Both the position numbers and the translations under genes were made by a program. Positions 1-10,995 of a stretch of 64,000 bases of DNA are shown here, in pieces (positions within the stretch are counted from its first letter, which is position 1; every line of letters begins with the position of its first letter). This stretch comes from Agarophyton chilense (Eukaryota; Rhodophyta; Florideophyceae; Gracilariales; Gracilariaceae). The notes under the pieces were generated by a model. The model had not been told where the DNA came from. It worked only from the letters and a program-made list of their open reading frames with translations, and did not search any database. The stretch spans positions 558,001 to 622,000 of the forward strand of contig JARGXX010000001.1 of assembly GCA_030374765.1 (NCBI GenBank). Reading direction: 5' to 3'.

Positions 1-1432
1 CTTCGGAGAACACGTTTCCACATCGGTGAGCCTTTTTCCATAGGTCGTCTGCGAAGGCCGATTCGGTCATGTTAGAGCTCTGCTTATACGAGATGACTTC
101 CTGGTGAGCATCCATTATAACGTCATCCGTGGCGTAGGTTTCCAAGAGGTAATGAACAACCGGGGGGTATGACCTAAGGGGCTCACTGTCTTGAGCATCC
201 ATGAGGTCATCTGTGCCAGATCTCTTCGAAACCACTCGGTCACGCGCCTGTCCTGTAAGGAAGACTTGGAAAAGGTACAGAGCGGCGCCCTCGTGGACAC
301 CGTTCTGATCGCAGGCCGTACGGAACAAACTGAGAAACCTGAGGACAGCAATGGGATCGGAACCGAAGAACTTGTCAGTAATGGTTAGTTGCATCCGTTT
401 GGCCCATTTGGCGACTCTGCGAGCCACCGAACCAGAATATTTTGAGGACCTGTCGGCCAGCCGGTAATTCCGATTCCGGTAGTGTAGAACCTTAAGGAAA
501 ACTTCATTTGTGGTTGTCACTGGTCTGAGGCCTCGAACAGCAGCCTCATCCACCTCCGAGTCAGTCGTTTAGGTCGAGACCGATTCGGAATCACTCGTGT
601 TCGAATGGTCTCTTCTTTTGCTACTTCTTTTCTTCTTTCTCCTGCCGTTGCTTCTTTTCTTTCCAGCGGAATAGGGACCTAAAAGATCGATCTCTCTATC
701 AGATCCGATGGAGCCGTGAGGTCGCTGTACCTCATATAATCCGTCGGGTGGGGCAAGCGGTCTCTCTTCTAGACGCGGAGCTTCTCTTCTGCTCCTCGCT
801 TGTCCTTCCCTTGGATTCTCCTGATTGGTAACCTGTATCTCATATAGACGCGGAGCTTCTCTTCTGCTCCTAGATTGTCCCACCATAGGGTTTTCCTGAT
901 GGTATTCCCGGCGAGGGGCGGATAATGCCGCCACTCCTGGAGGTTCGGTAGGGGGTTTCCATATGGAAGCCGGATGGTTGACTTGTGGAGTGGTCCTAGG
1001 GACCGTGGTGCCTGACTGGCTGGTGACTGCTCCTTGAACGGCCTGAATGAGGGAGTCTAAGAATAGCTCAGACTCCATGACCTTAGGGATGATTCGTGTG
1101 ATGGGGTAATCGGTATGGTCAGCCATCGCCGTAGCGAGTCCCATGTCCACAATTGAATCCACATGGGCTGAGCAGAGGTCACGGAGACGGGGCCAGAGAA
1201 GTAAGGCAAGTCCGGCGGGAATATTCTCTCTAATTCCCTCGGTCTTACTGTGTTCACTCTGTGGTGTTCCTGGCCTAGAAGTGGGCCTGGTGAGACGGTC
1301 TTGTACACGCGCTGCAACCGTGGGTTTTCGGCGAATCCTTTCAGGGTCGTCCATGGGAGTCAGTACTCCTTGCAGCTGGCTTCTCGTGTTCCTGCGGTCT
1401 CTAACAGTATCAAACTGTGGTTCAGGCGACAT
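1..1432 (-). pseudogene. Ty3/gypsy Gag, 5' part of element gypsy-3 (runs off the window)
   Basis: Minus-strand frame opening at an ATG at 1432 and running to base 1 with one in-frame TAA at 569-571. The N-terminal 287 residues are Pro/Arg/Ser-rich and hold a short internal duplication with the core SRREAPRL, ending in a Lys/Arg-rich stretch. After the stop the same frame continues with a capsid-like part (ACDQNG, EGAALYLFQ, YLLETYATDDV, RCGNVFSE) that matches the equivalent part of the gypsy-2 Gag at 39.7-40.1 kb residue for residue in many places. It is therefore the Gag of a related element in opposite orientation; pol lies outside the window. The TAA sits where CAA would keep the frame open, so a point mutation is likelier than a real C-terminus. 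Confidence 0.8.
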
Positions 1433-1613
1433 CGTCGGCGTCGCAGTGACAGCTGCTACTGCCGTTGGAGTCCTATGGTCGGGTCAGTTGGGTGTGTTTC
1501 CTGCATTCATAATGGCGGTTGCTTCTGTACTTCTGGTCCGTTGGAGAATTAAACCAAAGGTTAGAATCCGGATAATTCTTCGTTCCAGTGGTACGTTAAA
1601 TTATTCCTTGAGG

Positions 1614-1632
1614 TTTCTAAGTCGGGAGACCA
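1614..1632 (-). other. Primer-binding site of gypsy-3
   Basis: On the minus strand this reads TGGTCTCCCGACTTAGAAA, starting with the TGG that pairs with a tRNA CCA end. The same motif stands at 37850 in gypsy-2 and, with one mismatch, at 28262 in gypsy-1. It lies 3 nt from the putative LTR end, as in gypsy-2. Confidence 0.75.
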
Positions 1633-1635
1633 AAA

Positions 1636-1984
1636 TGCAACGCAATGACTGTTGGGTCAGCGTACGGGTCTCGACCGGTGGTAGCGTGGTAGAGAGGGTC
1701 CTAAGGTTCGAATCTTTGACGGCGGCACTCCCAGAGTACTTGGTGCAATGGGCTGGCATTTACTGCGTAGTTCTACAAGTTCAAGATACGAAAACGATGG
1801 CTTGGAGACCAAATAGAGGAAGAAATATAGCAAAGAGGGTTATTTACTACCCTAACAGTGCCTACCGTACTCTAAAGGAGAAGTGTCACTCTAGTCAAGT
1901 AAATAGTACTGGCGAGCCGCTGAGAGCTATTTGGCACTGTAATTCTAATCTATTAAACTAATTAAAAAAAATTAATAATCTACA
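1636..1984 (-). repeat. Candidate 5' LTR of gypsy-3
   Basis: On the minus strand the LTR should end in CA just before the 3-nt spacer and primer-binding site, which places that end at 1636. A matching TGTAGA start lies at 1984, giving about 350 bp. The second LTR is outside the window, so the outer boundary is a guess and the LTR could extend further. Confidence 0.35.
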
Positions 1985-2050
1985 TGAGTCCACCTGAGGT
2001 CAACCCGTCCACATGTCATCTACAAGATCCTTCAGGTCCCGGCGGAAACC

Positions 2051-2450
2051 TTTGTTCCTTGAAAACTTGGGCTTCGCCTGAGTGCTTGAAGTGACATTAG
2101 GCTCAGTTTATACATCACCTTGTGTTGCCTGCGACCCGTTTTGGGCTTCGCCCGAGAACATACGTGGTGCACGAGCCTAGGCCATGAACCACTGTTTCTT
2201 GACCACTTGAACTTTGCCCGAGGACTTGAAGTGAGATTGGACTCAGCCCAGACTTCACTTTGTGTTGTCTGTTACCGGTTTTAAGCTCTGGCCGGAATTA
2301 TACATGGTTCACGGGCTTAGCTCATGCACCACTGTTTTTTGAGCACTTGGGTTCGCCTGAGTGCTTAAAGTGAGGTCGGGCTCAGCCCACATCTCATTTC
2401 GTGTTGCCTGCTACCGGTTTTGGGCTCCGCCCGAGACGGGTGCAGAAGAA
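2051..2450. repeat. Tandem repeat, about 140-bp unit, nearly three copies
   Basis: Copies begin near 2052, 2193 and 2333 (spacings 141 and 140 bp). Each copy carries the same ordered landmarks: a TTTCTTGA-like start, CTTGGGCTTCGCCTGAG or a variant, AAGTGA, CTCAGCCCA, TGTGTTGCCTG and GGTTTTGGGCT, with about 15-20 percent divergence. No coding frame runs through it. Confidence 0.8.
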
Positions 2451-3829
2451 GACATGTTAGCGGTGGCCCAAAACGAATAAACAACGTACAAGATACTTGA
2501 GTGTACAAAGAAGAACAGTTTACTGAGGTAGGGTGTCTTCAAAATTTGGGAGTTGTGTACTGTCTCCGTGAGGTTACTTACGCTAATACTGTAAGGTAAG
2601 TGGCGCATTTTGGTGGTTGTCACGGCGGGTTCTCAGACGAACTTTCAGTCACGCCATTAATTTTACTTTATATTACGGGGGTGGCAGTAAAGTGCCCAAA
2701 AGCGAGGGTTCGCACGGCAGGTAATGTACATAGCAAATGGGCTCAACTGTTTTCCTTCTTTTGACTATGAATCAGGGGTTTCTCCTATTTTGTACTTGAC
2801 TAATTTTTGTTAGTTGCGGTGGTGTTCCTTCTATATTTCCCAGAAACAGGAGCTAGCCACGACGGACCTGTGCGCCTGTCAAGCCATATTTTTTTCAACA
2901 CCAGCATAGGATGCTGTCGTTTCGTTTAAGCAATCCCAAACGGCTTCCCGGAGAAGCGCACGGTCTATCGGCGTGAACGGTGATGCTGTTGGTTTCAGAA
3001 ATGAAGTCAAGTGATGCCGCTACTGAATGTTTTGTACTGGAATACGTCGACATGTTCAAAGTTGTGGTGTATCATGTGTTCTTATGCTGGTGTCGATCTC
3101 GGCTTTGGCGCCAGAAGTTGAAGACTTCTGTTTGCTTTTGAGTAACGCAACAGAACTTTTGGCGCCATGTCTGTTTGCCGAGGTCGAGGGCTTACGTTAG
3201 CGAGGAGTCCATGAAGATGGCCGTGATAGACGTCAAAGATGCGAAAACAGTGACGTACGCCGAAGACATGATTAGTAAAAACTTCATGTATTACGAATCG
3301 TACAGTTATGTTGAGCATATAGGGCATATACGACGATATTGACTGCAGCAGGGCGCATCTAATAAGAAGAGACGGCACATGCTTCACAGGCATCCTGGGC
3401 TTCAGGAGCAGATGGTTGAATGCGCATGCGTGCGTGTAGTCCGTGTCTAGCAGGCGGCTGCTTCTCTGGCAGGCAGCCAGTGGTTAAAGGGAAGCGAGTA
3501 ACACTGGCGGTAGAAATCGGAGCGGCGTTGCATCAACGACGTCGTTGTAAAGAGCGAGGCCACCCGAGTGAGCTCCGAAAATGACGCACATGTTAGGGAG
3601 CAAGAATGCAGCCCGAAGGGCGTGGAGAGTAGGGACTAGGGAGAGCTCGGTGAAAACCCAGAAGGGGTGGAGAGAAGGGGGTGTGGCGCGTGTGAAAGGT
3701 CACCCTCAGCACTGGGCGCGAGCAGCTGCTCCTCTGGTGCGAGAAAACAGTAGCTCACGACTATGATTTACAACCAATTTCTAATACTTCGGAATGTTCT
3801 CATCTCACCATTGACGTCATCTTTTCCCT
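2451..3829. other. No supportable gene
   Basis: Only short frames occur (longest about 100 codons), with no recognisable domain. A 14-bp perfect palindrome CAACGACGTCGTTG lies near 3533. The stretch is the 3' flank of the CAF-1 gene and the spacer to the gypsy-3 remnant. Confidence 0.6.
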
Positions 3830-6800
3830 CTACTTCAACGCTGACACCGGAATAGTAATTGGTCCGACCGTCCTGCCTGCCTGTTCGACATTGCCCATTT
3901 GCTGTACCATTCTCTCTAACTTGGTATCAGTCAAATGCCACGTCGCTCTAGTATCGCCATCGCGTTTTTCCCTCGTCGCCATCTCAGATATCGCTCGAAC
4001 CACCTCGCTCTTCGCCGGCACATTCAAGCCTCTCGTCCGCCTACTCTCACAAAACTGCAACACAATTCGATCCCGATTTGACCCATCATTCACCAGAGCC
4101 ACCGCAAGGTCTAACTTCCCCTTTTCGTCGATGTTGCTCGGTCTGCTCGATCGAGCAGAAGGCAATTTGGCCTTCAAATGCTCTGCCACAATATCCGACG
4201 CGGAAAACACAAATGGGTTGAACATTTGTATCGGTTTCGAGTTGGCAAACGTGCTCACCGGGAATGCATCCAATTTGCTCGCTCCAGTGAAGTTCACACC
4301 ATCAATAACCACAGATCCCACCGACAGTTTTCTGCGCTTCACTCTCGCGGCATCTCGTGCTTTGCGTACATCTTGCGTATTCTTCGTCAAATCTACAATT
4401 TCTCCTTCCTTGGTTTTTTTTTCACTGTCTCCAGTCTGACCATCGCTGTCATCTCCTTCCTCATCGTCGTCGTCATCATCGCCCGCCTCATCATCATCCA
4501 AGAAATCATCGTCGTCTTCGTCATCACTACCGTAAAGCTTCTTAAGCTCAGCTTCCTCACTGGCGAGCTCCTTATCATCCTCCATGTCCTGGATATCTTC
4601 TCCTTCTTCCTCCTCCCACTCGGCCTCGCTGTCATGATCGTAGTTGAGATCACCATCCTTCTTGAATGGCCGGCGACCACATACGACTTCTGACCGGCGA
4701 AAAGTGCCGTAATAAGCAGGTCGATAGTTCTCGTCAAACTGCAGTAGCTTCACAGGTCCCAACTTTCCTCGACCTCGAACATCGGCCCTCTTCCTAACAA
4801 ACCGCGGGCAGCGATCATCGTGCGGCACGCGACGCCGAGTGCGATAGTCATGTAGAACATCGTTGATAGTTTTCTCTGCTGCTTCCCTACGCGCAGCACA
4901 AGCTCTCAAATGAGAGTTTATATCACCTGCACCTTCCTTAAATAGTTCATCTAGTCTGGATTCTGGGACAAATTGTACTTCACATCTAAGCCACCATTCC
5001 AAAGTCATTACATCTGGGTCGTCCGCAATCGTTTGAGCGAAATGACCCAAACGCTCGTGTGGCACATATCGTACTTCTTGTTTCTCCTCCTTATGCCGCT
5101 CTTCGATCTTCGGCTTTACGAAACGTTTCATAAAGGATGCCTGCGCATGTTCTTGTCGCCGACGTTTCTTTAATTCTTTCTCCTTAAATCCATTCTTTTC
5201 ATTCTGCTTGGCCGGCTCCTTTGCCCGCCTCTCCTTCTCAAGCTTGGCTGCCTCTGCAGCCATTCTTCGTTTGCGATCGTTGTCCGCCTGCTGATCGGCT
5301 TTCTCTAATTGTAGTTTCAATCGATCCAGTTGGGCGTCACTTACCTTGCGTCCCTTTCCCTCGAGAGCAAGGATAATGCGCACATGCAATTCAATTCGCG
5401 ACTTGAATCGACGCATCGAACGACGGTTTTTGACCAGCTTCTCAACAAAAGCCAACGGGAGATGAGAAATCTCTGCCTCAAACACTCGAACTCGAGCTCG
5501 CTCCACCAGAGGATGCGAATGAGTTTGTTGCGGCGTTATGGGTGACACAGAATGGGGCGCAGAATCCGCACTTCCAATAAGTGCATCTGAAATGAACGAG
5601 AGGTGGGTCCCAGACACTCCATACTCAACAAAATCGCCCGCTAGTTTTGAGTTGAACGTCTGGATGTATTCTTTGTTCGAGACATTTTCTCTTAACAATG
5701 CATCAACTTCGGAACCAAAAACACCCTGGAGATCATGGGCAACAACTTTTGCAAACTGATCCTGATCAGAAGGTGAGCTCTCGACTGGACAACGAAGGTT
5801 TTTGGAAAAATCGGTTGCTTCTTGAACTGTCTTGTCCAAGCGTTCGTAATAATGTATCAGCGTAGGCTCTCTATGGCGGGAAACAAGTCGACTTCGCGAA
5901 AATTGCCTCGATTGCTGCTGATCCTGATCATTGGGCGATGATGTTTGGGGTTCACATACAGCCTGTGTGGGATTCCGGGGAATACCGACTTGAGTCAGAG
6001 CGGTGGTGGGGGTGGGGGAAGCGGAGTTAGGGGGTTGGCATGAACTATTCTGCTGCGGGTGTATGTATGGAACCGTGGATGGCGACTTGGTTGAGATGCA
6101 CATAGATGAAGGATGCAGAGGCCCTCGCAGTGGAAGCGGTTGGTGTGCGGATGGCTGAGTTGGTTGTACTTGGGGGGCGATGCTTCTAGGGTGGACGGGC
6201 GTAACAGGAAAGGCGTTCTCGTGGTCGGGGGCTGCCAACATTTGTCTCTTGGCAGCGTCGAACGCAGGGATCATCTTTTCCAACGCAGGTTGCTGTCGTT
6301 GAAGGGTACGATCTGGAATTTGGGCAATCACGGGCGGTGGATTTTGGGGTAGTATCACATACTGTTGCGACGCGAATAATGGTGGAGGGCGCGGTACAGA
6401 GTTAGGCTCAACACGGTCGCATTGAGGCGGAAGCTGGCGCATCAATGGAATAGAATGCGGAATGGCTTCTCTACCAGCGGATGCGGTTGAAAGTCGTGAC
6501 GCATGATGGATGGGTTGCCCGCGCGGGGTGGTTGCGGTGCTATTGAGCTTGTTCAAAGTAACACTTGATTTGGAAGCGAGTGGGGCAACATGGGCTCGGG
6601 AAGCTGGTGCGCAAGAAGGCACAGCACTGATCAACGGCCTCTTGCTTCCAGGCATGTTGCTCTCGTTTTGAGGCAGCTTTTTGTTGAGTGGGGAGACCTG
6701 CAAGCAAGATTGTGCCACAGAATTGGACCCAGGCGAAAAGTTGGCACCGACGGCACTATTCGGTGTGTGCAGGGAAGCAGAAGAGGTCACAGGCGCCGTT

Positions 6801-7000
6801 TGAGAAGTCTGAACAGCACTCAACACAACAGACTGCCTTCTAGCGGGAGGGGGGCAACCATTGACGCAGCTGGCCATCTCCAAGGAAGACATCGGTCTCG
6901 CACGTTGCGGCGGCGCAGCAATATCCGAAGAATGAGAGGAAGGCCGCGTCGGAGATGCGGCCGATTGGTGGGGAGTAGAGACACTTCCCGCGGCTTCCAT
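3830..7000 (-). CDS. Chromatin assembly factor 1 large subunit (p150/FAS1-like)
   Basis: CAF-1 deposits histones H3-H4 behind replication forks in partnership with PCNA; this is its large subunit. The 1056-residue single-exon product has a long Ser/Pro/Gln-rich, probably disordered N-terminus (about 1-370). A Lys/Glu/Arg-rich helical KER-type segment follows at about 553-640, ending in the MKRFVKPK motif. The family signature lies at about 750-795: KLLQFDENYRPAYYGTF, then RRPF, then DYD/DSEAEWEEEE, followed by a long Asp/Glu tract (about 800-870) that fits the acidic histone-binding region. A conserved-looking C-terminal winged-helix-like part ends the protein. The ATG at 7000 is the first in frame, and the start faces the WD40 gene 454 bp away. 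Human and plant homologues have a similar length (roughly 800-950). No in-frame stops or introns are seen. Confidence 0.9.
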   Translation of the reverse strand: MEAAGSVSTPHQSAASPTRPSSHSSDIAAPPQRARPMSSLEMASCVNGCPPPARRQSVVLSAVQTSQTAPVTSSASLHTPNSAVGANFSPGSNSVAQSCLQVSPLNKKLPQNESNMPGSKRPLISAVPSCAPASRAHVAPLASKSSVTLNKLNSTATTPRGQPIHHASRLSTASAGREAIPHSIPLMRQLPPQCDRVEPNSVPRPPPLFASQQYVILPQNPPPVIAQIPDRTLQRQQPALEKMIPAFDAAKRQMLAAPDHENAFPVTPVHPRSIAPQVQPTQPSAHQPLPLRGPLHPSSMCISTKSPSTVPYIHPQQNSSCQPPNSASPTPTTALTQVGIPRNPTQAVCEPQTSSPNDQDQQQSRQFSRSRLVSRHREPTLIHYYERLDKTVQEATDFSKNLRCPVESSPSDQDQFAKVVAHDLQGVFGSEVDALLRENVSNKEYIQTFNSKLAGDFVEYGVSGTHLSFISDALIGSADSAPHSVSPITPQQTHSHPLVERARVRVFEAEISHLPLAFVEKLVKNRRSMRRFKSRIELHVRIILALEGKGRKVSDAQLDRLKLQLEKADQQADNDRKRRMAAEAAKLEKERRAKEPAKQNEKNGFKEKELKKRRRQEHAQASFMKRFVKPKIEERHKEEKQEVRYVPHERLGHFAQTIADDPDVMTLEWWLRCEVQFVPESRLDELFKEGAGDINSHLRACAARREAAEKTINDVLHDYRTRRRVPHDDRCPRFVRKRADVRGRGKLGPVKLLQFDENYRPAYYGTFRRSEVVCGRRPFKKDGDLNYDHDSEAEWEEEEGEDIQDMEDDKELASEEAELKKLYGSDDEDDDDFLDDDEAGDDDDDDEEGDDSDGQTGDSEKKTKEGEIVDLTKNTQDVRKARDAARVKRRKLSVGSVVIDGVNFTGASKLDAFPVSTFANSKPIQMFNPFVFSASDIVAEHLKAKLPSARSSRPSNIDEKGKLDLAVALVNDGSNRDRIVLQFCESRRTRGLNVPAKSEVVRAISEMATREKRDGDTRATWHLTDTKLERMVQQMGNVEQAGRTVGPITIPVSALK

Positions 7001-7454
7001 ATGGAAGCAAAATGCCGAAACGACTCACACCACCGTAACACCACAAGGGTCGGCGACTTTCCGTGCGGCGAGACTTGCGGCGCTTCTCCGCGCACGTTTC
7101 GGTTCGCCTTCTCGAAGCGCAAAGAGCCGCATTACTGGTTTCGTTTCGCGCCAAAACGCACTGCCAGCTGTATGAACGTGTACATCGCTTAAACGTAATA
7201 CACGTGGTCGGAACCCATGCTCACTGCGTAGCTGGGCGGCACGGCGCACGCCATCTTGCTCCGTTTCTTAGAGTAGTCCGAAGCTTTTGCTACGGGCGTG
7301 TGCACGCTTGCCTTCCCCTCCCTACATGGCGCGTCCCGCCGCCAGCTTTGCGCCTTACGCCCCTGTGCGTGCCTGACACACCGTCGCCTCTCACTAACTA
7401 CCGCATTTCTCCTGTCCCCCCGTTTCCTTTTTTCTAACTCTTTCTAACAACGAG
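7001..7454. promoter_or_regulatory. Shared divergent promoter region (CAF-1 / WD40 gene)
   Basis: This 454-bp spacer separates two divergent start codons and must hold both promoters and 5' UTRs. The 60 bases before the WD40 ATG are pyrimidine-rich (CCTGTCCCCCCGTTTCC and TTTTTTCTAACTC). No canonical TATA box is obvious on either strand. Confidence 0.5.
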
Positions 7455-9017
7455 ATGGCCTCCGATTCGGCGCCGCCTTCGCCCACCACTCAGGCCGCTT
7501 CAGCTCAGAAGCCTCCCAGAATAGAGCACTTTATGCTCAAAGACCTTGACACTGGCATGAAGAGCTACGTCACTGATCATGACTGGGTGGAAAAGCCAAC
7601 GGTGCCTGCCGTAGGCATGGCTTTGTCGCAGCCTGTCGTGCATTTGAAACAACAGTCCATTCCGCCCAACTCTCGTAGACCGCCTGTGCCGCCCCCAATC
7701 GCCCGTCCGAGGCCCTCTCTTCAGAAGCGTGCGCGCTCAGATGAGCTACAGGGCGTGTACAGGACCTTACGACCTTCGGACCATGTACGAGTCATCGTAC
7801 ACAGGAAGCGAGAGAGAGATCGACGTTTCGGCAATTTATATCGCTGGCAACGAGTCGCCGCTCACAATGGAGCCATTCGAGTTATAGAATTCAACAAGCT
7901 CGGAACTTATCTTGCGTCGGCTGGCCAGGACACCTTGATTAAGCTCTGGGACATTGATTGCTATTTGCAAGATAGTCGGGCGATTGTCATGAAGACTTTT
8001 GACGCACCACAACCGTCTGCCTCTTCGAATCCGCGCGTTCACTCGGCGTACACTTACATTAGAAGAAGTGCACCTGCTGCTATTTTCAAGGGACACACCT
8101 CTGACATAACTGCGATGAGTTGGAGCAAGAACGACTTCTTGCTATCCGCAAGCATGGATAAGACAATTCGTCTGTGGCATCCTAAATCAAAAGCTTGTCT
8201 TCGAAGGCTCTTACATGATGATTACGTCACATGTGTTGCTTTCCATCCAACTGACGAACAGATATGTATATCCGGCATGGCCAATGGAACTGTTTCCATG
8301 TGGCATCTCAAAGAACGAAAGGCACTTTGTGAAGCGGAGACGGATGATTTAATAACTGCGTGCGCAATCACACCCGATGGGACTACTGCTCTCGTTGGTA
8401 CGAACCGTGGTCGGTGTAAGTTTTATGGGCTTTTTGATGAAATCCAAGGCGAATGGCAGTTTAAGCACACCACGCAGCTCGATGTTCGTTCGAGACGGGC
8501 AAAGAACGCGCAGGGGAAGAAGATTTGCGGCTTTCGTTTTTATGGAAAAAGTGACAAAGTGATTGTTTCTTCCAATGATTCTAGATTACGACTCTACAGA
8601 CTAGATGATAAGTCCATTCTGGCAAAGTTTTTGGGTCATCAAAACAACAAATCGCGACTGACGGCGTCCTTTGCTCCCGGGGGACGGTATGTACTATGCG
8701 GGTCTGAGGACAAAATGGTGTACATCTGGGAGGTTGACTACTCGCTTTACAGAGTACCTGAGGCTGTTGGGCGAACCATGAAGAAACCTGTGCATGAGGA
8801 CGAAAGCAGCAGTCAAAAGCGAAAGGATACGGGAAATGCGTATGAATACTTTGGAGTGCAAGACGGCGGCGAGATAACGGCAGCTGTGTTTGCGCCAAAA
8901 ATGGTGCCGGAACGGGCGCTCAGCGCGAGATCTGCTTTTTCGAAGTCAGTGACCAGTGGACTAGTTATCGTGACTGCGAGCAACGATGGCTTTTTGTTCG
9001 TTTTTGGATGTTGCTAG
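7455..9017 (+). CDS. WD40-repeat protein, WDR44-like
   Basis: A 520-residue single-exon protein. Residues 1-125 are Pro/Arg-rich with a short conserved-looking block (IEHFMLKDLDTG). From about 133 a WD40 propeller begins: HNGAIRVIEFNKLGTYLAS then QDTLIKLWDI, then GHTSDITAMSWS with SMDKTIRLWHP, YVTCVAFHPTDE with NGTVSMWHL, and further blades to the C-terminus. The long insertion after the first blade and the pattern GHTSDI..LSW..NDFLLS..MDKT.RLWH are typical of the WDR44/Rabphilin-interacting and plant WDR44-like group. These are scaffold proteins, and human WDR44 binds Rab11 on recycling endosomes. The family assignment rests on motif recall; the exact role is not inferable. The ATG at 7455 follows a pyrimidine tract. 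Confidence 0.85.
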   Translation: MASDSAPPSPTTQAASAQKPPRIEHFMLKDLDTGMKSYVTDHDWVEKPTVPAVGMALSQPVVHLKQQSIPPNSRRPPVPPPIARPRPSLQKRARSDELQGVYRTLRPSDHVRVIVHRKRERDRRFGNLYRWQRVAAHNGAIRVIEFNKLGTYLASAGQDTLIKLWDIDCYLQDSRAIVMKTFDAPQPSASSNPRVHSAYTYIRRSAPAAIFKGHTSDITAMSWSKNDFLLSASMDKTIRLWHPKSKACLRRLLHDDYVTCVAFHPTDEQICISGMANGTVSMWHLKERKALCEAETDDLITACAITPDGTTALVGTNRGRCKFYGLFDEIQGEWQFKHTTQLDVRSRRAKNAQGKKICGFRFYGKSDKVIVSSNDSRLRLYRLDDKSILAKFLGHQNNKSRLTASFAPGGRYVLCGSEDKMVYIWEVDYSLYRVPEAVGRTMKKPVHEDESSSQKRKDTGNAYEYFGVQDGGEITAAVFAPKMVPERALSARSAFSKSVTSGLVIVTASNDGFLFVFGCC

Positions 9018-9576
9018 TCGTGCACATCCTGTCAGTTTGGTAGCGCGCTGTATGTGTGTGTGTATCTCTCTATGTTTACTTGAAGACATCAGTCCGTTCT
9101 GCGACAGGCTTTTGCTCTTACATGTCTCTGAATATGACTTTTTTTCCTAGAAACGTACGATATTCCCTCGATGACTAGGCTAACTCCCCTCTAAACTGAC
9201 CGAACGGAATCAGAACGACATAGCTTCTGAAGGCATCGTTCTGAGGTGCTTGACATCATGATGTGCTGTGTGATGCGTGTAACGGGGGCTTTCCTGTGAC
9301 TGTCAATTCTTGGCCAGAGTTTTCTACTGCGCCGTTTCATAAATTTTGCGCAAAGAGGGGGGCACCCACCCATACTGTGCCACACGCTTCCGATTAGTTG
9401 CCCCGCCGTTTCATAGTCTACTCCCCTTTGCAACGAGAACAGGAACCCTCTTCCCCTGACAGTCATTGATTCCCGTGGGGCTTTTGACTCTCCATAGCAA
9501 CCGCTCAAGCAAATACATTAGATGATAAGACCGCGCGAACCCTACAACCACTCAATCACTGCTGACCTTCAGTGAG
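9018..9576. other. Intergenic: WD40 3' flank and RCC1 promoter
   Basis: The two genes run in the same direction, so this 559-bp spacer must hold the WD40 3' end and the RCC1-gene promoter. No ORF with a recognisable domain is present; a 105-codon minus-strand frame looks like a shadow. A short TG-rich run (TGTATGTGTGTGTGTAT) lies near 9049. Confidence 0.5.
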
Positions 9577-10995
9577 ATGGCTGCCGCGGAGAGCACCGTG
9601 TGGACCTGGGGCCGAGCCAAAAACTACCGTCTCGGGCGCGCTTTCGTCGGTACCGACGCACGCATCCCCGAGAAGGTCACCGGCTTTGAGGGCGTCTCAG
9701 TGCGACAAGCAGCTTGTGGCGGCGGCCATACGGCTGTTGTTCTTGGCGATAATCGACTCTTCGTCTTTGGGTACAGCCAATATGGCCAGCTTGGCTTGGG
9801 GGATCGTATCGATATGTGCGATGCTACACAAGTGTTTCTGATACCTCCAGCTAGTGTCAAGAGAGAAGGAGAAAGCGTCGCTTTGAACGAGGGCGCCAGC
9901 TCTTCGCTTCCTGTCGCTGATGTCTATTGTGGACGGTACCATACCATTGCGCGCACTACCACTGGCTTTGTGTTTACCTGGGGGGGTGGAAAAAACGGCC
10001 GTTTGGGGCACGGTGATGAGAAGATTCGCGCCCAACCGACGTGTGTTGAGAGCCTAATCAAACACAAAGCCGTTGCAATAACTGCTGGATATCACAATAA
10101 CTTAGTGCTTACTGAAGACGGTGAGGTTTGGTCATGGGGATGGGGCGCTCACGGTCAACTTGGCTTGGGCGACACGAAGGATCGTGATGTACCAACTATC
10201 ATCCCTGAGCTGTCGCATGAAAGCGTTTGCTACTTGTCTTGTGGGGATCGCCATTCTTTTGCTATTACCAAAGACGGTCGTGTGTTTGGCTGGGGATCAA
10301 ACGAATTTGGACAGCTGGGTTGTGGAAAAAAGGGCGATACCGTTTTGAGGCCAAAGCTTATTGAAGGCTTGCAAGGCTTGGTAATTACCGCCATTTCAAG
10401 CGGTGATCGACATTCCTCGGCTGTTACAAACACAGGTGCTGTGTACACATGGGGATGCGGATCCGATGGTCAATGCGGCCATGCGGATTTCCGCGACGTC
10501 GTAAGACCAAAGCTTGTCGAAAGTCTTATAGACCAATTTGTAGTGGACGTGAAATGCGGTCATAACTTTACAATGGTGATGAATTCGGAGCATGAAGTGT
10601 TTGCTTGGGGCAACAATACTTACGGCCAATTGGGGAACAACGGAAATGGGAAGAGCGAGGTGCCGGTCAAGGTAATTATCAATTCTACAGCACGGGTATC
10701 TCGTGTGGCGTGTGCTCATTTTCATTGTATCATGTGGATGGAAGTTCCGGAAATATCCTCAGCGCCGACAATGTTATCAAGCAGAGGGTTTAACGCCCCA
10801 TCTGGCATCGACATAGATAAAGAAGTCCAGACCTTAGAAGAATCGCGACGACAAGAGGAGGAAGCCCGAGAGCAACTCGCAGCACTTTTGGAAGCGTACG
10901 GTGTGAAACAAAGAGCCTGTCTGGCAAAAATCGAAGATCTGAGGACAAATGACAATCTAGACCACGAAGAAATCAGCGCGGCACTACCATTTTAA
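9577..10995 (+). CDS. RCC1-repeat protein
   Basis: A 472-residue single-exon protein built of seven RCC1-type blades over about residues 5-395. Repeated landmarks include WTWGRAKN, FGYSQYGQLGLG, FTWGGGKNGRLGHG, WSWGWGAHGQLGLGD, FGWGSNEFGQLGCG, YTWGCGSDGQCGH and FAWGNNTYGQLGN. Each is preceded by a V..I..G..H.....(T/K)..G element. The last about 70 residues are predicted helical and charged (EESRRQEEEAREQLAALLE). RCC1 propellers include the Ran nucleotide exchange factor and many regulators such as UVR8-like and HERC-type proteins. The propeller alone does not tell which, and the short acidic helical tail is not the classical RCC1 N-terminal arrangement. The 3' end converges with APC5, with 110 bp between stop codons. 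Confidence 0.88.
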   Translation: MAAAESTVWTWGRAKNYRLGRAFVGTDARIPEKVTGFEGVSVRQAACGGGHTAVVLGDNRLFVFGYSQYGQLGLGDRIDMCDATQVFLIPPASVKREGESVALNEGASSSLPVADVYCGRYHTIARTTTGFVFTWGGGKNGRLGHGDEKIRAQPTCVESLIKHKAVAITAGYHNNLVLTEDGEVWSWGWGAHGQLGLGDTKDRDVPTIIPELSHESVCYLSCGDRHSFAITKDGRVFGWGSNEFGQLGCGKKGDTVLRPKLIEGLQGLVITAISSGDRHSSAVTNTGAVYTWGCGSDGQCGHADFRDVVRPKLVESLIDQFVVDVKCGHNFTMVMNSEHEVFAWGNNTYGQLGNNGNGKSEVPVKVIINSTARVSRVACAHFHCIMWMEVPEISSAPTMLSSRGFNAPSGIDIDKEVQTLEESRRQEEEAREQLAALLEAYGVKQRACLAKIEDLRTNDNLDHEEISAALPF

